This document shows positions 7,383 to 16,174 of a DNA stretch of 53,707 nt, piece after piece; the first letter of the stretch is position 1, and each line of letters begins with the position of its first letter. Source of the stretch: Actinokineospora inagensis DSM 44258 (GTDB taxonomy: Bacteria; Actinomycetota; Actinomycetes; Mycobacteriales; Pseudonocardiaceae); contig NZ_AXWW01000054.1 of the NCBI RefSeq assembly GCF_000482865.1, positions 1-53,707 of the forward strand, read 5' to 3'. The notes under the pieces are model-generated. The model had not been told where the DNA came from. It did no database searches and was given only the letters and a program-made list of their open reading frames with translations. A program made the position numbers and the translations under genes.

Positions 7383-8354
7383 TTACCGGGGTAGGTACCT
7401 GGTGATGGACAACAGGTCCAGCGGGTCGACGTCCTCGCCCGCGGTGGTCTCGGTCGATTCCAACGCGGCCCGGATCGCTTCCGCGTCGAGGTTCGCGCCG
7501 ATGAGCACGAGGGTGGTCCTCGCCGGTCGGTCCGCCGCCTCGGTCGCCCACACGGCCGCCCCGACCGTCTGCAACCCCAGCGGCTCATCCCGGCGGGCGA
7601 ACCACGCGAACCCCTTCATCCGGTACAGTCCGGGCGGCCGCTCGGCCAGGAACCGGGCGAACCTCCTGGGGTGCAACGGGATTCCGGTGTCGAACTCGAC
7701 GCTGGTGTACCCGGCGTGCAGGTGCTCCCCGTGCTCGACAAGGTCCTCAAAGGACAGTTGCCGCTCGACCGGGTCCGGCCGGTCGACGGGGTCGAACAGG
7801 AGATCCGGGTCGACCCGGCCGAACTCCGTTGGTACGACTGGGGTTTCGCCCGCGAGTTCGCGCACCAGCTCCAGCACCCCCGGCTCGGCCCGGTCGACCT
7901 TGTTGAGCAGCACCAGATCCGCCTGGCGCAGGTGCAGGTCCAGCCGGGGGTGGTCCTTCCGGGTCGCGGTGAACTCGGCCGCGTCGACGACCTCGACCAA
8001 CCCGCCGTAGCGGATGTTCGGGTTCGCGCTGGCGAGCACCAGCTTCACCATCGCGGGCGGCTCGGCCAACCCGCTGGCCTCGATGACGATCACGTCGACC
8101 GGCCCGTCCGGCTGCGCCAACCGGTCCAGCATCGCGTCCAACTCGCCGGGGTCGACCGCGCAACACAGGCAACCGTTGCCCAACGACACCATCGAGTCGA
8201 CCTGGGCCGCCACGGTCAACGCGTCGATGTTGACCTTCCCGAAGTCGTTGACGACCACCCCGACCCGCAGGTCCGACGTGTGCAGCAGGTGGTTGAGCAA
8301 GGTGGTCTTGCCCGCGCCGAGGAAGCCGGCGACCACCAGAACCGGGATATCCAC
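7383..8354 (-). CDS. G3E-family GTPase (CobW/YjiA-like metallochaperone)
   Basis: A 323-residue P-loop GTPase. Walker A GFLGAGKTT (10-18); metal-binding CLCC (62-65) in the GNGCLCC motif; ESGL-equivalent EASGLAEP; NKVD (151-154) for guanine. The C-terminal CobW_C domain includes GLYRMKGFAWFA. The family delivers Zn or other metals to client proteins, and actinobacterial members are often Zur-regulated, but no Zur box is evident. It is the last gene of an OsmC-Nudix-GTPase operon, 23 bp after the Nudix stop. Confidence 0.9.
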   Translation of the reverse strand: MDIPVLVVAGFLGAGKTTLLNHLLHTSDLRVGVVVNDFGKVNIDALTVAAQVDSMVSLGNGCLCCAVDPGELDAMLDRLAQPDGPVDVIVIEASGLAEPPAMVKLVLASANPNIRYGGLVEVVDAAEFTATRKDHPRLDLHLRQADLVLLNKVDRAEPGVLELVRELAGETPVVPTEFGRVDPDLLFDPVDRPDPVERQLSFEDLVEHGEHLHAGYTSVEFDTGIPLHPRRFARFLAERPPGLYRMKGFAWFARRDEPLGLQTVGAAVWATEAADRPARTTLVLIGANLDAEAIRAALESTETTAGEDVDPLDLLSITRYLPR

Positions 8355-8377
8355 GCCGGAGAGGGTAACCGTGGCTC

Positions 8378-8854
8378 TTACCGCCCGCCGAAGTACCTCG
8401 CCACGGCGTCCGTGTGCAGCGGGAACGCCAACTGGACGGGCCCGTGGATCAGCTCCCAGCCTCGTGTCTCGTTGGTGGCGATCGACGCGGGTAGCGCAGT
8501 CCTGGTGGTCTTAGCCGCCACACCGAACACCAACAATGTGCTGTCCGGCGCGCTTACCGTGTCGAACAGGGAGATGCCTTGAGGGTCTGTGTCGATGTTG
8601 GCTTCTTCCCGAAGCTCCCGCGCCGCCGCCTCCCGCCACGACTCCCCGTAGTCGACGAACCCACCAGGCAAGGCCAACGCCTTCGGCTCGATGTCGCGCT
8701 GGACGACGAGAAGGGCATCGTCGACAGGGAGCAGCAACACGGCTACGGGGGTCGGATTGAGGTAAGAGGTCTGCCCGCACTGTTGGCACTGTCGAGGCCA
8801 GGGGAGATCCTGCGGGTACTGGCTGCCGCAGTAAGAGCAGTACGAGTTCCTCAC
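8378..8854 (-). CDS. Nudix hydrolase with N-terminal zinc ribbon
   Basis: A 158-residue protein starting at GTG 8854, overlapping the OsmC stop as GTGA. An N-terminal zinc ribbon (YCSYCG and CQQCG) is followed by the Nudix box GFVDYGESWREAAARELREE, in which the glycine of EExGU is Asn (EEANI). Such two-domain proteins resemble NudC-type NAD/ADP-ribose pyrophosphatases, but the substrate cannot be read from the sequence. The protein is cytoplasmic and probably co-translated with OsmC. Confidence 0.85.
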   Translation of the reverse strand: MRNSYCSYCGSQYPQDLPWPRQCQQCGQTSYLNPTPVAVLLLPVDDALLVVQRDIEPKALALPGGFVDYGESWREAAARELREEANIDTDPQGISLFDTVSAPDSTLLVFGVAAKTTRTALPASIATNETRGWELIHGPVQLAFPLHTDAVARYFGGR

Positions 8855-9264
8855 CGGTTGATCTCCATCTCGACACCGGCCGACCGTTTCAACGTCCGCG
8901 TCACTGTGCACAACGCGTCAACCGCCCGGTTCACCACCGCCACCAACTCGTCCCTCGCGGCCTGATCCAACCCGGCCACGTCGACGCCGACGTCAACCCG
9001 CACCCCGTCCAACTCGTGCGCCCCCTCAGGCCGCACATCCGACGCGGCCACCCTTGGCGCGGCCCCCGTCCGCCGCATCACCAGCTCCTCCGCCGTAATC
9101 CCCACACACCCGGCGACCGCGGCCAACAACAACTCGACCGGGCTGAACACCCCCTCCATCCCCGCCCGCCCGACCTCCACCGCGGCCCCACGCCCGTTCA
9201 CCGCCGTGAACACATGCTCCCCGGTCCGCTCCGCCCGAATCGTCCCCACGCCCTCACCCCTCAC
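8851..9264 (-). CDS. OsmC-family peroxidase
   Basis: A 137-residue OsmC/Ohr-like protein. The two redox cysteines are present: Cys53 in LLAAVAGCVGIT and Cys119 in VDALCTVTRTL, matching the peroxidatic and resolving positions of the family, which reduces organic hydroperoxides. It is first in an operon with the Nudix hydrolase and G3E GTPase, suggesting an oxidative/metal-stress unit (inference). Confidence 0.88.
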   Translation of the reverse strand: MRGEGVGTIRAERTGEHVFTAVNGRGAAVEVGRAGMEGVFSPVELLLAAVAGCVGITAEELVMRRTGAAPRVAASDVRPEGAHELDGVRVDVGVDVAGLDQAARDELVAVVNRAVDALCTVTRTLKRSAGVEMEINR

Positions 9265-9933
9265 TCAACCCCGATCACAGTCGCCCCGGATCCCACCGCA
9301 TCCAACCCCCGGAACACCAGAGCCGCCCCCCGCCAAACAATCCGGTGAACCCGCGCCCCGCCCATCCCCGGGCCTCCCGGGCGCCCATGCCGCTGACCTG
9401 GTCACCACCACCGGGACCAGAGCGCACCCGCCGTCCGTTGATCACCTGCCGCCCGACGGCTCGAACCTGGTTATCCGGCCCGAACACCGCAACTCACGAG
9501 CACGCCCGCACGCGCTCGCTCAGCGGAGCGATGTCGACCCGGCCGCGTTCCGCGTCACCAGCACGCCACCACCAACCGTGACGGACACGACGAATCGCAC
9601 CGGCTGATCACCGTGCCCCCACCGGCGCCGAAGTGGTCGCTTCCCACCACGAGCGACGGGACATCAAGTCCGCCAGATCGAGCCACCACCGCGAGTGCCC
9701 GACCCCGGCCACCCCACCGCTCCCAGCCACCCCCACCACCCCCAGGCGGCCCCCACCCTCTCCGGGGGCAGCCCTCGATGCCAGTCTACCGGTGGGGGGT
9801 GACAGTGGATCTTGAGAAGGTGGCCGGAGAGGTTCTCCTGTGGATAACTTCTGTCGCTGGGACGGGTGAAGGTCGTGGTGGCGGGCTGAGGTCGTCGGGG
9901 TGTGTTGACCTGCGGTTTTGCCCGAGAAGAAGA
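9265..9933. other. Gene-poor interval upstream of the OsmC operon
   Basis: Several open frames cross this 669-bp stretch, but none has recognisable protein content, a ribosome site or a plausible start. It holds proline-rich low-complexity sequence (9640-9780) and one DnaA-box-like TGTGGATAAC at 9838-9847. I see no gene. Confidence 0.5.
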
Positions 9934-10641
9934 TCAGGCGTCGAGGAGTTCGCGGAGGGTGCGGACCTGGTCGGCCGCCACCGGGGTTTGCCAACTGTCG
10001 CGCACCAGGCCGCCCGCGTGGATGGCGTTGACGCCGATGGAGCGCAGGCCCGGGACGTGCGCGTGCTTGAGGCCGCCGCCCGCGAGGAGGCGGATGCCCG
10101 CGTCGCGCCAGTCGTCGCGGGCGGCGAGGCGGGGGAGGCCGGTGTCGAGGCCCTGGGCGGAGCCCGCGGTGAGGACGGTGTCGAGGCCGGGGAGGCCGCG
10201 TAAGGCGGCCCAGGCCTGTTCGGCGTCGGCGGCGTGGTCGACGGCGCGGTGGAAGGTCCAGGGGGAGCCGTCGATGGCCTCGACGACGGCGCGGGTGGCG
10301 GCGAGGTCGACCTCGCCGGTGGGGGTGAGGAAGCCGAGGACGAACTCCTGGGCGCCCGCGTCGCGCAGTTCGCCGACGGTGGTGATCAGGTCGGCCAACT
10401 GGTCGGCGTCGGCGGTGAAGCCGTCGGTGGTGCGCACCATCACCCGCAGCGGGATGTCGACCGCGGCCCGCATCTCGGCGACGAGCCGCGGGTCGGGGGT
10501 CAGCCCGTCCCGGTCCATCTGGGCGACGACTTCGATCCGGTCGGCGCCGCCCTGTTGGGCGGCGACCGCGTCGGCGACGGTCAGGGCGATGATCTCCAGC
10601 AAACCGCGCTGTGGCGAGGAAACGGTCACAGCCACCATCAT
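9934..10641 (-). CDS. cutC: CutC-family TIM-barrel protein
   Basis: About 235 residues from ATG 10641 (an upstream GTG at 10707 is also open). Family signatures: LLEIIALTVADAVAAQQGGA, DRIEVVAQMDRDGLTPD, VMVRTTDGFTAD, TFHRAVDHA, LTAGSAQGLDTG, RLLAGGGLKHAHV and the terminal NAIHAGGLVRDSW. CutC was first linked to copper tolerance in E. coli, but the evidence is weak and its biochemical role is unsettled. Two perfect DasR-like operators upstream suggest a link to amino-sugar metabolism here rather than copper. Confidence 0.88.
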   Translation of the reverse strand: MMVAVTVSSPQRGLLEIIALTVADAVAAQQGGADRIEVVAQMDRDGLTPDPRLVAEMRAAVDIPLRVMVRTTDGFTADADQLADLITTVGELRDAGAQEFVLGFLTPTGEVDLAATRAVVEAIDGSPWTFHRAVDHAADAEQAWAALRGLPGLDTVLTAGSAQGLDTGLPRLAARDDWRDAGIRLLAGGGLKHAHVPGLRSIGVNAIHAGGLVRDSWQTPVAADQVRTLRELLDA

Positions 10642-10724
10642 CCGGCCTGGCCGCGGTTTTGTGATGCCCAGGGTCGGAAAATCCCGCGGATCGCACGGGT
10701 TGGCCACGACTCCCGACCGGGAAA

Positions 10725-10841
10725 AGTGGTCCAGACCACATGAATTGACCGCTGATCTTGTGTGGTGACCACAACTTCAGCTCCCAGCGGGCCGCTGTGG
10801 ACGCCCGCTCGGACCCGCCGGAAATAGTGGTCCAGACCACA
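10725..10841 (-). promoter_or_regulatory. Paired DasR-like operators upstream of cutC
   Basis: The identical 16-mer AGTGGTCCAGACCACA occurs at 10725-10740 and 10826-10841, 101 bp apart. It matches the 16-bp DasR consensus at all but two positions. Midway is a third palindrome, TGTGGTGACCACA (10761-10773), with the same half-site but shorter spacing. The region is intergenic and precedes only cutC, since the next gene upstream ends at 10953 on the same strand. Confidence 0.7.
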
Positions 10842-10909
10842 TTGTGGTTAGCGCCCGTGAACCGCGAGGCGTCCGTTTTCCGGATGTGCACGTGTGCGAA
10901 TACGACGAT

Positions 10910-10939
10910 GCCCCGGTGACGACCCGCCGTCACCGGGGC
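10910..10939 (-). terminator. Terminator of the second VOC gene
   Basis: Perfect 11-bp stem GCCCCGGTGAC (10910-10920) / GTCACCGGGGC (10929-10939), 8-nt loop, 13 bp past the stop at 10953. Confidence 0.8.
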
Positions 10940-10952
10940 ACCGCGGCCGCGA

Positions 10953-11312
10953 TCAGGCGCCGCGCAACACGCAGAACTCGTTGCCCTCGGGATCGCCCAG
11001 AACCGCCCAACCCCGACCGTCCGGCCTGCGCAGGTCGGCGACCATGCTCGCCCCGGCCGCCAGCAGCCGGTCGACCTCCTCGTCGCGCGGGCCGTCCGGC
11101 CGCAGGCACAGGTGCACCCGGTTCTTCACCGTCTTCGCCTCGGGCACCCGGTTGAAGTACAGCGTCGGCCCGCCAGGCTGCGCGATCCACACCTCTTCGT
11201 CACCCGGCGCGCACTCCGGGTCCACCGGGTGGCCCACGACCCCCGACCACCACTGGGCCAACGCGTGGCTGTCGGTCGCGTCGAACGCGATGTTCACGAC
11301 GCTGGACGGCAC
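10953..11312 (-). CDS. VOC-family (glyoxalase-like) protein
   Basis: A 119-residue single-domain VOC protein: NIAFDATDSHALAQWWSGVVG, EVWIAQPGGPTLYFNRVPE, KNRVHLCLRP, and the C-terminal GWAVLGDPEGNEFCVLRGA typical of the glyoxalase_6 subgroup. The substrate is unknown. It ends in its own terminator and is not obviously co-transcribed with cutC. The upstream propeller gene ends 2 bp before its coding region, so it may be read through from there. Confidence 0.85.
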   Translation of the reverse strand: MPSSVVNIAFDATDSHALAQWWSGVVGHPVDPECAPGDEEVWIAQPGGPTLYFNRVPEAKTVKNRVHLCLRPDGPRDEEVDRLLAAGASMVADLRRPDGRGWAVLGDPEGNEFCVLRGA

Positions 11313-11313
11313 G

Positions 11314-12366
11314 TCAGAACCCCAACCGGGCGACCCGACCGTGCTCGCCCGCGGCCCAGCACGAACCGTCGGACGCGCAGTCGACCGTGTCGAAGCTGCC
11401 CTTGTCGAACGACCGCCACGTCCGCCCGTCGTCCACGGTCAGGTCGCTGCCGGTCGGCCCGACCGCGACCGCCACCGTCGGCAGGAACGGGTACCAGGTC
11501 ACCCCGGACCGGTACCCCTGCGGCGCCGACGCGGGCTTGCGCCAAGTGCGTCCGCCGTCACGGGTCGTGCCCAGCGCGTCGACCGCGCCATCCGGCTTCG
11601 CGTAGTCACCACCGACCGCGATGCCGTGGTCCCGGTCGCGGAAGGCAGTGGCGAACACGCCCGCGCTCGCGTTGCTGGCCAACACGGTGTCACCGACCGT
11701 CCAACTACGGCCCCGATCGGATGAATGGAGCACCCGTGCCCGCGCCCCACCGCCCGTCGCGATCCACGCGTCCCGCGAACCCGACACGCTGACGCACTGC
11801 CCGCTCGCCGCGAACGCGAACTCCCCGTCGAGCGCCGCGGGCATCCGGTCGGTCGGCAACACGGCCCACGACCGGCCACCGTCTTCAGTGGACAGAACCC
11901 GGAACTTGCCGTCGACCGGGTCGCTCAGCACCAGCCCGTGCTGCCGGTCGAAGAACGCCATGCAGTCGAAGAACGCCGTCGGCTCGGCGTTGCGGTACGC
12001 CTCAACCCAGTGCGCGCCGCCATCGTTCGTCCGGAACAACCGGGACTGGTCACCCGGCCCGATCGACATCGCGACCGCCGTCCGCGCATCGAACGCCTCG
12101 ACGTCCCGCAACTCCAACGCGGCCGTGTCCGGCGGGGACGAGCGGGACCAGGTGCGGCCACCGTCGATGGAGCGCAGCACCGCGCCGCCACTGCCGCTCG
12201 CCCACACCACCTTGTCGCTGACAACGGACAAACCGCGCAACCGCGCGTCCGACCCGGTGGAGGAGAGCCGCCAGGTCAGGTCATGACCGTGGGCGGCGGA
12301 CGCGGGCAACGCCAAACAGCCCACCGCCACCACGACGAGCGCGCTGAGGATGAAAGGTCGCTTCAT
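11314..12366 (-). CDS. Secreted Asp-box (BNR/YCF48-like) beta-propeller protein
   Basis: A 350-residue protein starting at ATG 12366, with signal peptide MKRPFILSALVVVAVGCLAL ending near ASA-AHG. Six Asp-box motifs are evenly spread: SIDGGRTW, TNDGGAHW, TEDGGRSW, SSDRGRSW, TRDGGRTW and VDDGRTW, each capping a propeller blade. The fold is shared by sialidases, sortilin and photosystem II assembly factor YCF48; no catalytic residues can be assigned, so the role is unknown. It is likely exported by Sec. Confidence 0.82.
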   Translation of the reverse strand: MKRPFILSALVVVAVGCLALPASAAHGHDLTWRLSSTGSDARLRGLSVVSDKVVWASGSGGAVLRSIDGGRTWSRSSPPDTAALELRDVEAFDARTAVAMSIGPGDQSRLFRTNDGGAHWVEAYRNAEPTAFFDCMAFFDRQHGLVLSDPVDGKFRVLSTEDGGRSWAVLPTDRMPAALDGEFAFAASGQCVSVSGSRDAWIATGGGARARVLHSSDRGRSWTVGDTVLASNASAGVFATAFRDRDHGIAVGGDYAKPDGAVDALGTTRDGGRTWRKPASAPQGYRSGVTWYPFLPTVAVAVGPTGSDLTVDDGRTWRSFDKGSFDTVDCASDGSCWAAGEHGRVARLGF

Positions 12367-12630
12367 GCCGGGACCGTAGACCAGCCGGACCTGGTCGAAC
12401 AGGTCCGAACAGCCGCACATCGGAGGTTTGCCCGCCGCTGGCTTCAGCCCCTGGCTCCCCTTCCTGACAGGCAAACTTAGCCACGCGCGACCTGCCTGAC
12501 CGCCCCCGCTCCGGCCAAGCACGCCACGTTGCCCATTCCCCGGCCTTGACCAGCCACATCCGCCCCGCCCGACGCCCTGGCTCTCACCCGCCCCGGCCAT
12601 TGACACCGCTCACCCCGGCCGCTACGCGAG

Positions 12631-12740
12631 ACCCCACCCACCCGGGGGCTGGTCGCCCATTCCTGACGATAGCGCGTTCGGCGACTTGTCAAGAGGGACA
12701 ACGGTTGGACTGTGGACGGGTCTGTGCGTTGTGGATAACC
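12631..12740 (-). repeat. Dispersed promoter-like repeat module, copy A
   Basis: Minus strand: TTATCCACA (12738-12730), 10 bp, CCGTCCACA (12719-12711), 18 bp, TTGACA (12692-12687), 15 bp, TATCGT, CAGGA, ATG (12660-12658), then a GC-rich hairpin/G-run. The peptide MGDQPPGGWGLA stops after 12 codons. It lies in a 563-bp gap (12367-12929) with no other gene. Confidence 0.7.
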
Positions 12741-12929
12741 GGGTCGAGTGGGCGCGGCGGAGCAGGGTGACGGTAGCTGTGTGAACAGCGGCCGGGTTCA
12801 TAAAGAGGCGGTGGGCGTGAGCAGGCGGCGGTGGTTGTGCGAACACAACGGCCGGACCCGCGAAGAGGCAGCGAGCGGGCTTGGCGGGGTGTGAATGGAG
12901 CCGCGAGCCAGCGGGCGGAGAAGGGACTG

Positions 12930-13586
12930 TCAGCGGGTGACGAGGCCTGCGTGGTAGGCGAGGAGGCCTGCCTGGGTGCGGTTGGCGCAGTTGAGTTTCA
13001 CCAGCATGCGGGACACATAGCTCTTGACCGTGGCCTCGCTGAGGGTCAGGCGGGTGGCGATTTGGGCGTTGGACATGCCCTCGCCCAGGGCGGTCAGGAC
13101 CTCCGTCTCCCGTTCGGTCAGGTCGCGCACCCGGTGCAGGGCGCGGTCGCGGGCGGCTTGTTCGCCGACCTGGGCGGCCACCAGGCGACGGGTGGCGGCG
13201 GGGGACAGCACCGTGTGCCCGTCGGCGGCGACTCGGACCAGGCTGATCAGGTCTTCCGGTGGGGTCGTCTTGACCAGGAACCCGGCCGCTCCCGCGCGGA
13301 GTGCGCGGATCACGTACTGGTCGGCGTCGAAGGTGGTGAGGGCCACGACGGCGGGTGGGTTGGGCAGGCGGGAGAGGCGTTCGATGGCGGTCAGGCCGTC
13401 GACGCCGGGCATGCGGAGGTCCATCAGGACCACGTGCGGCTCGTGCCGGACGACGGCCTCGACGGCGGCGGCGCCGTCCTGGGCGGTGTCGACCACGTCG
13501 ATGTCCGGGGCCGAGCCGAGGATGGTGCGCAGGTGCGCGCACACCATCGGCTCGTCGTCCACCACGACGACCCGGATCAACCTCAT
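12930..13586 (-). CDS. NarL/LuxR-family response regulator
   Basis: A 218-residue two-domain regulator. The receiver domain has VVVVDDEP, phospho-acceptor Asp56 (VLMDLRMPG), Thr84 and Lys106. The C-terminal LuxR HTH is LTERETEVLTALGEGMSNAQ followed by TVKSYVSRMLVKL. The ATG overlaps the upstream histidine kinase stop, so the two are co-translated. The nearby genes offer no clear target. Confidence 0.92.
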   Translation of the reverse strand: MRLIRVVVVDDEPMVCAHLRTILGSAPDIDVVDTAQDGAAAVEAVVRHEPHVVLMDLRMPGVDGLTAIERLSRLPNPPAVVALTTFDADQYVIRALRAGAAGFLVKTTPPEDLISLVRVAADGHTVLSPAATRRLVAAQVGEQAARDRALHRVRDLTERETEVLTALGEGMSNAQIATRLTLSEATVKSYVSRMLVKLNCANRTQAGLLAYHAGLVTR

Positions 13587-14797
13587 CTACCCGCTTCCCC
13601 ACCCGCCGGGACGTACGCGGGCAGCACGGCGTCCACCTCGAAACCGCCGCCCGGTCGGGGACCCGCGGTGAGGGTGCCGCCGACCAGTTCGACCCGCTGC
13701 CGCAAGCCTGCCAGACCGGCGCCGGAGCCGGTGCGGGAGAGTCCACTGTCGACGGACCGGGTGGCCGGGTCGTTGCGGACGGTCAGCCGCACCCGGTCGC
13801 CGCTGTAGCGGACGTGCACCCGGGTCGGGGCGCCCGGCGCGTGCTTGCGGATGTTGGTCAGCGACTCCTGCACCACCCGGTACGCGGTGCGGCCCACGGT
13901 CGGCGACGTCAGCGCCGGGTTGCCGTCGAGCACCAGGTCCACCGGCACGCCGACCGACTCCGACTCGGCCACCAGCGTCGACAGGTCCGGTACCGCCGTC
14001 GGCTCGTCGGTGGCTTCGCGCGGCTGCCGGTCGTCGCTGGTCTCGTTGCGCAGCACGCCGACCAATTCCCGCAGCTCGTTCAGCGCTTCGCAGCCCGCCG
14101 AGCGCAGCCCCTCCGCCGCGGTGCGGGTGCGGTCGTCCGGACCGGTGACGGCGAGGGCGCCCGCGTGCAGCACCATCAGGCTGACCCGGTGGGTGACGAC
14201 GTCGTGCATCTCCTCCGCCAGCCGCACCCGCTCGTCGGCGCGGGCCTGTTCGGCGAGCAGGTGCTGTTCCCGCTCGGCGCGTTCGGCCCGGTCGGTCAAC
14301 GCCTGGACGAGGCGGCGGTGGGCGCGCGCGTACAACCCGATCAGCGCGGGCAGCACGAGCAGCAGCACCGACCCGAGCAGCAACTCCGCCGACGTGTTCC
14401 ACGGCCGCACGACCAGGCCGATCAGCAGCGCCACCAGCACCGGGCCGAGCACGGCGCCCGCGTAGACCATGGCGTTGTAGACGTAGACCGGGGTCGACAC
14501 CGGCATCCACGGGTCGGTCGCCTTGAAGTCCGGGTTCCAGTCGCCGCGGCCGAGCCACTCCAGCAGCAGGTACGCGGAGCACAGCCCGATCGTGGCCACC
14601 ACCAGCAGCACCGGATACCACTTGCGCACCACCAGCAGCCCGGCCATGCCGAACGTGACGACCCCGTCGACGCAGCCCGCGAAGGTGGCCGGGGTGCTGT
14701 CGAACACCATGCCCCCGACCTGCAGCGCCAACGTCACCGCGACCGGCAGCAGGTAGAAGAACGCCTCACGCCTCGTACGCCACAACGGCTCCCGCAC
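13583..14797 (-). CDS. Membrane sensor histidine kinase (HisKA_3)
   Basis: A 404-residue kinase from GTG 14797, chosen because TACCGT ends 6 bp upstream (leaderless pattern). Five predicted membrane spans occupy about residues 10-155 (FFYLLPVAVTLALQVGG through LLLGSVLLLVLPALIGLYA). The HisKA_3 motif is RLAEEMHDVVTHRVSLMVLH, with the phospho-accepting His near 198. The C-terminal HATPase carries TIRKHAPG-type N-box sequence (NIRKHAPGAPTRV) and GAGLAGLRQRVELVGG. There is no large external sensor domain, so it probably senses the membrane or is driven by a partner. Confidence 0.88.
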   Translation of the reverse strand: MREPLWRTRREAFFYLLPVAVTLALQVGGMVFDSTPATFAGCVDGVVTFGMAGLLVVRKWYPVLLVVATIGLCSAYLLLEWLGRGDWNPDFKATDPWMPVSTPVYVYNAMVYAGAVLGPVLVALLIGLVVRPWNTSAELLLGSVLLLVLPALIGLYARAHRRLVQALTDRAERAEREQHLLAEQARADERVRLAEEMHDVVTHRVSLMVLHAGALAVTGPDDRTRTAAEGLRSAGCEALNELRELVGVLRNETSDDRQPREATDEPTAVPDLSTLVAESESVGVPVDLVLDGNPALTSPTVGRTAYRVVQESLTNIRKHAPGAPTRVHVRYSGDRVRLTVRNDPATRSVDSGLSRTGSGAGLAGLRQRVELVGGTLTAGPRPGGGFEVDAVLPAYVPAGGEAGR

Positions 14798-14894
14798 GGG
14801 GGAACGGTACCGACCCGGCTCGGCAGGGGGGGCGGATCGGCACCATTCGGGTGGGCGGCGCCGCAACGAAAGTTGCTGGTTAGCATGGCGCACG

Positions 14895-15659
14895 ATGAAC
14901 GCCTACACCAGCATGGTCGCCGTGGGCGACTCCTTCACCGAAGGCATGTCCGACTTCGCGCCGAACGGCGACCCGCGCGGCTGGGCCGACCTCGTCGCCG
15001 CCCGCCTCGCCGCCGACACCCCCGGCTTCCGCTACGCCAACCTCGCCATCCGCGGCAAACTGGTCCGCCAGATCGTCGACGAACAGGTCGACCCGGCCGC
15101 CGCCATGCGCCCCGACCTGGTGACCTTCGCGGGCGGCATGAACGACGTGCTGCGTCCCGGCTGCGACATGGCCGCGCTGACCGCCCGCGTCTCGTACGCC
15201 GCGCGAACCCTGGCCGCCGCGTCCGGCAGGCTCGTGCTGTTCCGCGTCATCGACCCGACCCGGCGGATGCGGGGCAGCTCCCGCCTCCTGCCCCGGATCA
15301 ACCGACTGCTCCGACTGGTCGACGACTTGGCGGCCGAACACGACGCCGTGGTCGTCGACCTCTTCTCGTCCCGCGTGTTCGACTCACCCGCGCTGTGGGC
15401 CGACGACCGCATCCACCTCAACGCGGAAGGCCACCGGCGCGTGGCCGAGGCGACCCTCCGCGCGCTCGGGTTCACCCCGGCCTTCGACTGGGACACACCG
15501 CTGCCCGCCGACCCCGCCCACTGGCGCGACCGAGCCGCCGCGGACCTGCAGTGGGCCCGAACCCACGCGGGCCCGTGGATCGGACGGCGCCTCACCGGGC
15601 GGTCCTCCGGGGACGGACGGGTACCCAAGCGGCCACACTTGGAGCCGTTCACCCCCTGA
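14895..15659 (+). CDS. SGNH/GDSL-family hydrolase
   Basis: A 254-residue esterase-like protein without a signal peptide. The catalytic blocks are present: GDSFTEG (Ser13), Gly in NLAIRGK, GGMND (Asn83) and DRIHLNAEGH (Asp171, His174). The C-terminal extension (AHWRDRAAADLQWARTHAGP) is typical of actinobacterial members. The substrate is unknown; candidates are acylated sugars or small esters. It is divergent from the kinase gene, sharing a 97-bp intergenic region. TAGCAT (14881-14886) could be the -10. Confidence 0.88.
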   Translation: MNAYTSMVAVGDSFTEGMSDFAPNGDPRGWADLVAARLAADTPGFRYANLAIRGKLVRQIVDEQVDPAAAMRPDLVTFAGGMNDVLRPGCDMAALTARVSYAARTLAAASGRLVLFRVIDPTRRMRGSSRLLPRINRLLRLVDDLAAEHDAVVVDLFSSRVFDSPALWADDRIHLNAEGHRRVAEATLRALGFTPAFDWDTPLPADPAHWRDRAAADLQWARTHAGPWIGRRLTGRSSGDGRVPKRPHLEPFTP

Positions 15660-15919
15660 CCCGTTCACCCTTTGCGCGTTCCCCCCTGACATGTTCGCCT
15701 GTGAGCTTGCACCCCTTGGGCCGTGCGCTCCCTGAGCCGTTCACCCTTTGAGGCGTTCGCTTTGAGCCGTGCATCCCCTTGAGCTGTGCCCCCTGAGGCG
15801 TTCGCCTTTGGGCTGTCCACCCTTTGAGCCGTTCTCCCTGGAGCAGCCCACCCCTGGGCCGTGCACCCTTTGAGCCGTTCTCCCTGGAGCAGCCCACCCC
15901 TGGGCCGTGCACCCTTGAG
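15660..15919. repeat. Degenerate short tandem repeats with an exact 2 x 46-bp core
   Basis: The stretch reiterates CCTTTGAGCCGTTCxCC/GGGCCGTGCACC-like words of about 15 bp. A 46-bp unit repeats exactly at 15819-15864 and 15865-15910. All frames give low-complexity peptides (minus-strand ERLKG/TAQG), and I see no real gene. Confidence 0.75.
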
Positions 15920-16045
15920 TTGTCCACATGCGGCAGTGCCGTCCACAGCTTTCCACCGCGGCCCTTGACAAGCCGCTTTCCTCGCTATTCTCAGGAATGG
16001 GCCCCCGGCCCCCGGGTGGGCGGGCTCCTGCGTGGACCCGGGTGG
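15920..16045 (+). repeat. Dispersed promoter-like repeat module, copy B
   Basis: TTGTCCACA (15920-15928), 10 bp, CCGTCCACA (15939-15947), 17 bp, TTGACA (15965-15970), 15 bp, TATTCT (15986-15991), CAGGA, ATG (15997), then GGGCCCCCGGCCCCCGGGTG. The peptide begins MGPRPPGGRAPAWTRVEL and could run 75 residues to 16224. Confidence 0.75.
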
Positions 16046-16174
16046 AGTTGGCGTCAATCGCTGGGTCGGGTGAGTACTGCACCCGAGCTCTGGGTGGGGG
16101 CTGTGGTCAATTGCGGGGTGGGGTGGGGCTTGGCGGACCGCAGGCGGTGGGAGTCTGCGGCCGGGTGGGTGGGG

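Noticed and set aside
9838..9847. TGTGGATAAC as a sixth module copy
   Set aside because: The second box (GTGGATC near 9806) is at the wrong spacing and no TTGACA/TAnnnT/CAGGAATG follows.
9608..10933. 441-codon frame over cutC
   Set aside because: Runs of HRRR/PHRP are typical of a shadow frame; cutC is clear in the other frame.
12631..12740. Chromosomal origin (oriC) from DnaA-box-like sites
   Set aside because: Only two boxes per site, no dnaA/dnaN/gyrB neighbours and no dense cluster.
13355..15751. 798-codon plus-strand frame over the two-component genes and the esterase
   Set aside because: Overlaps three well-supported genes; the product is Arg/Pro-rich without any domain.
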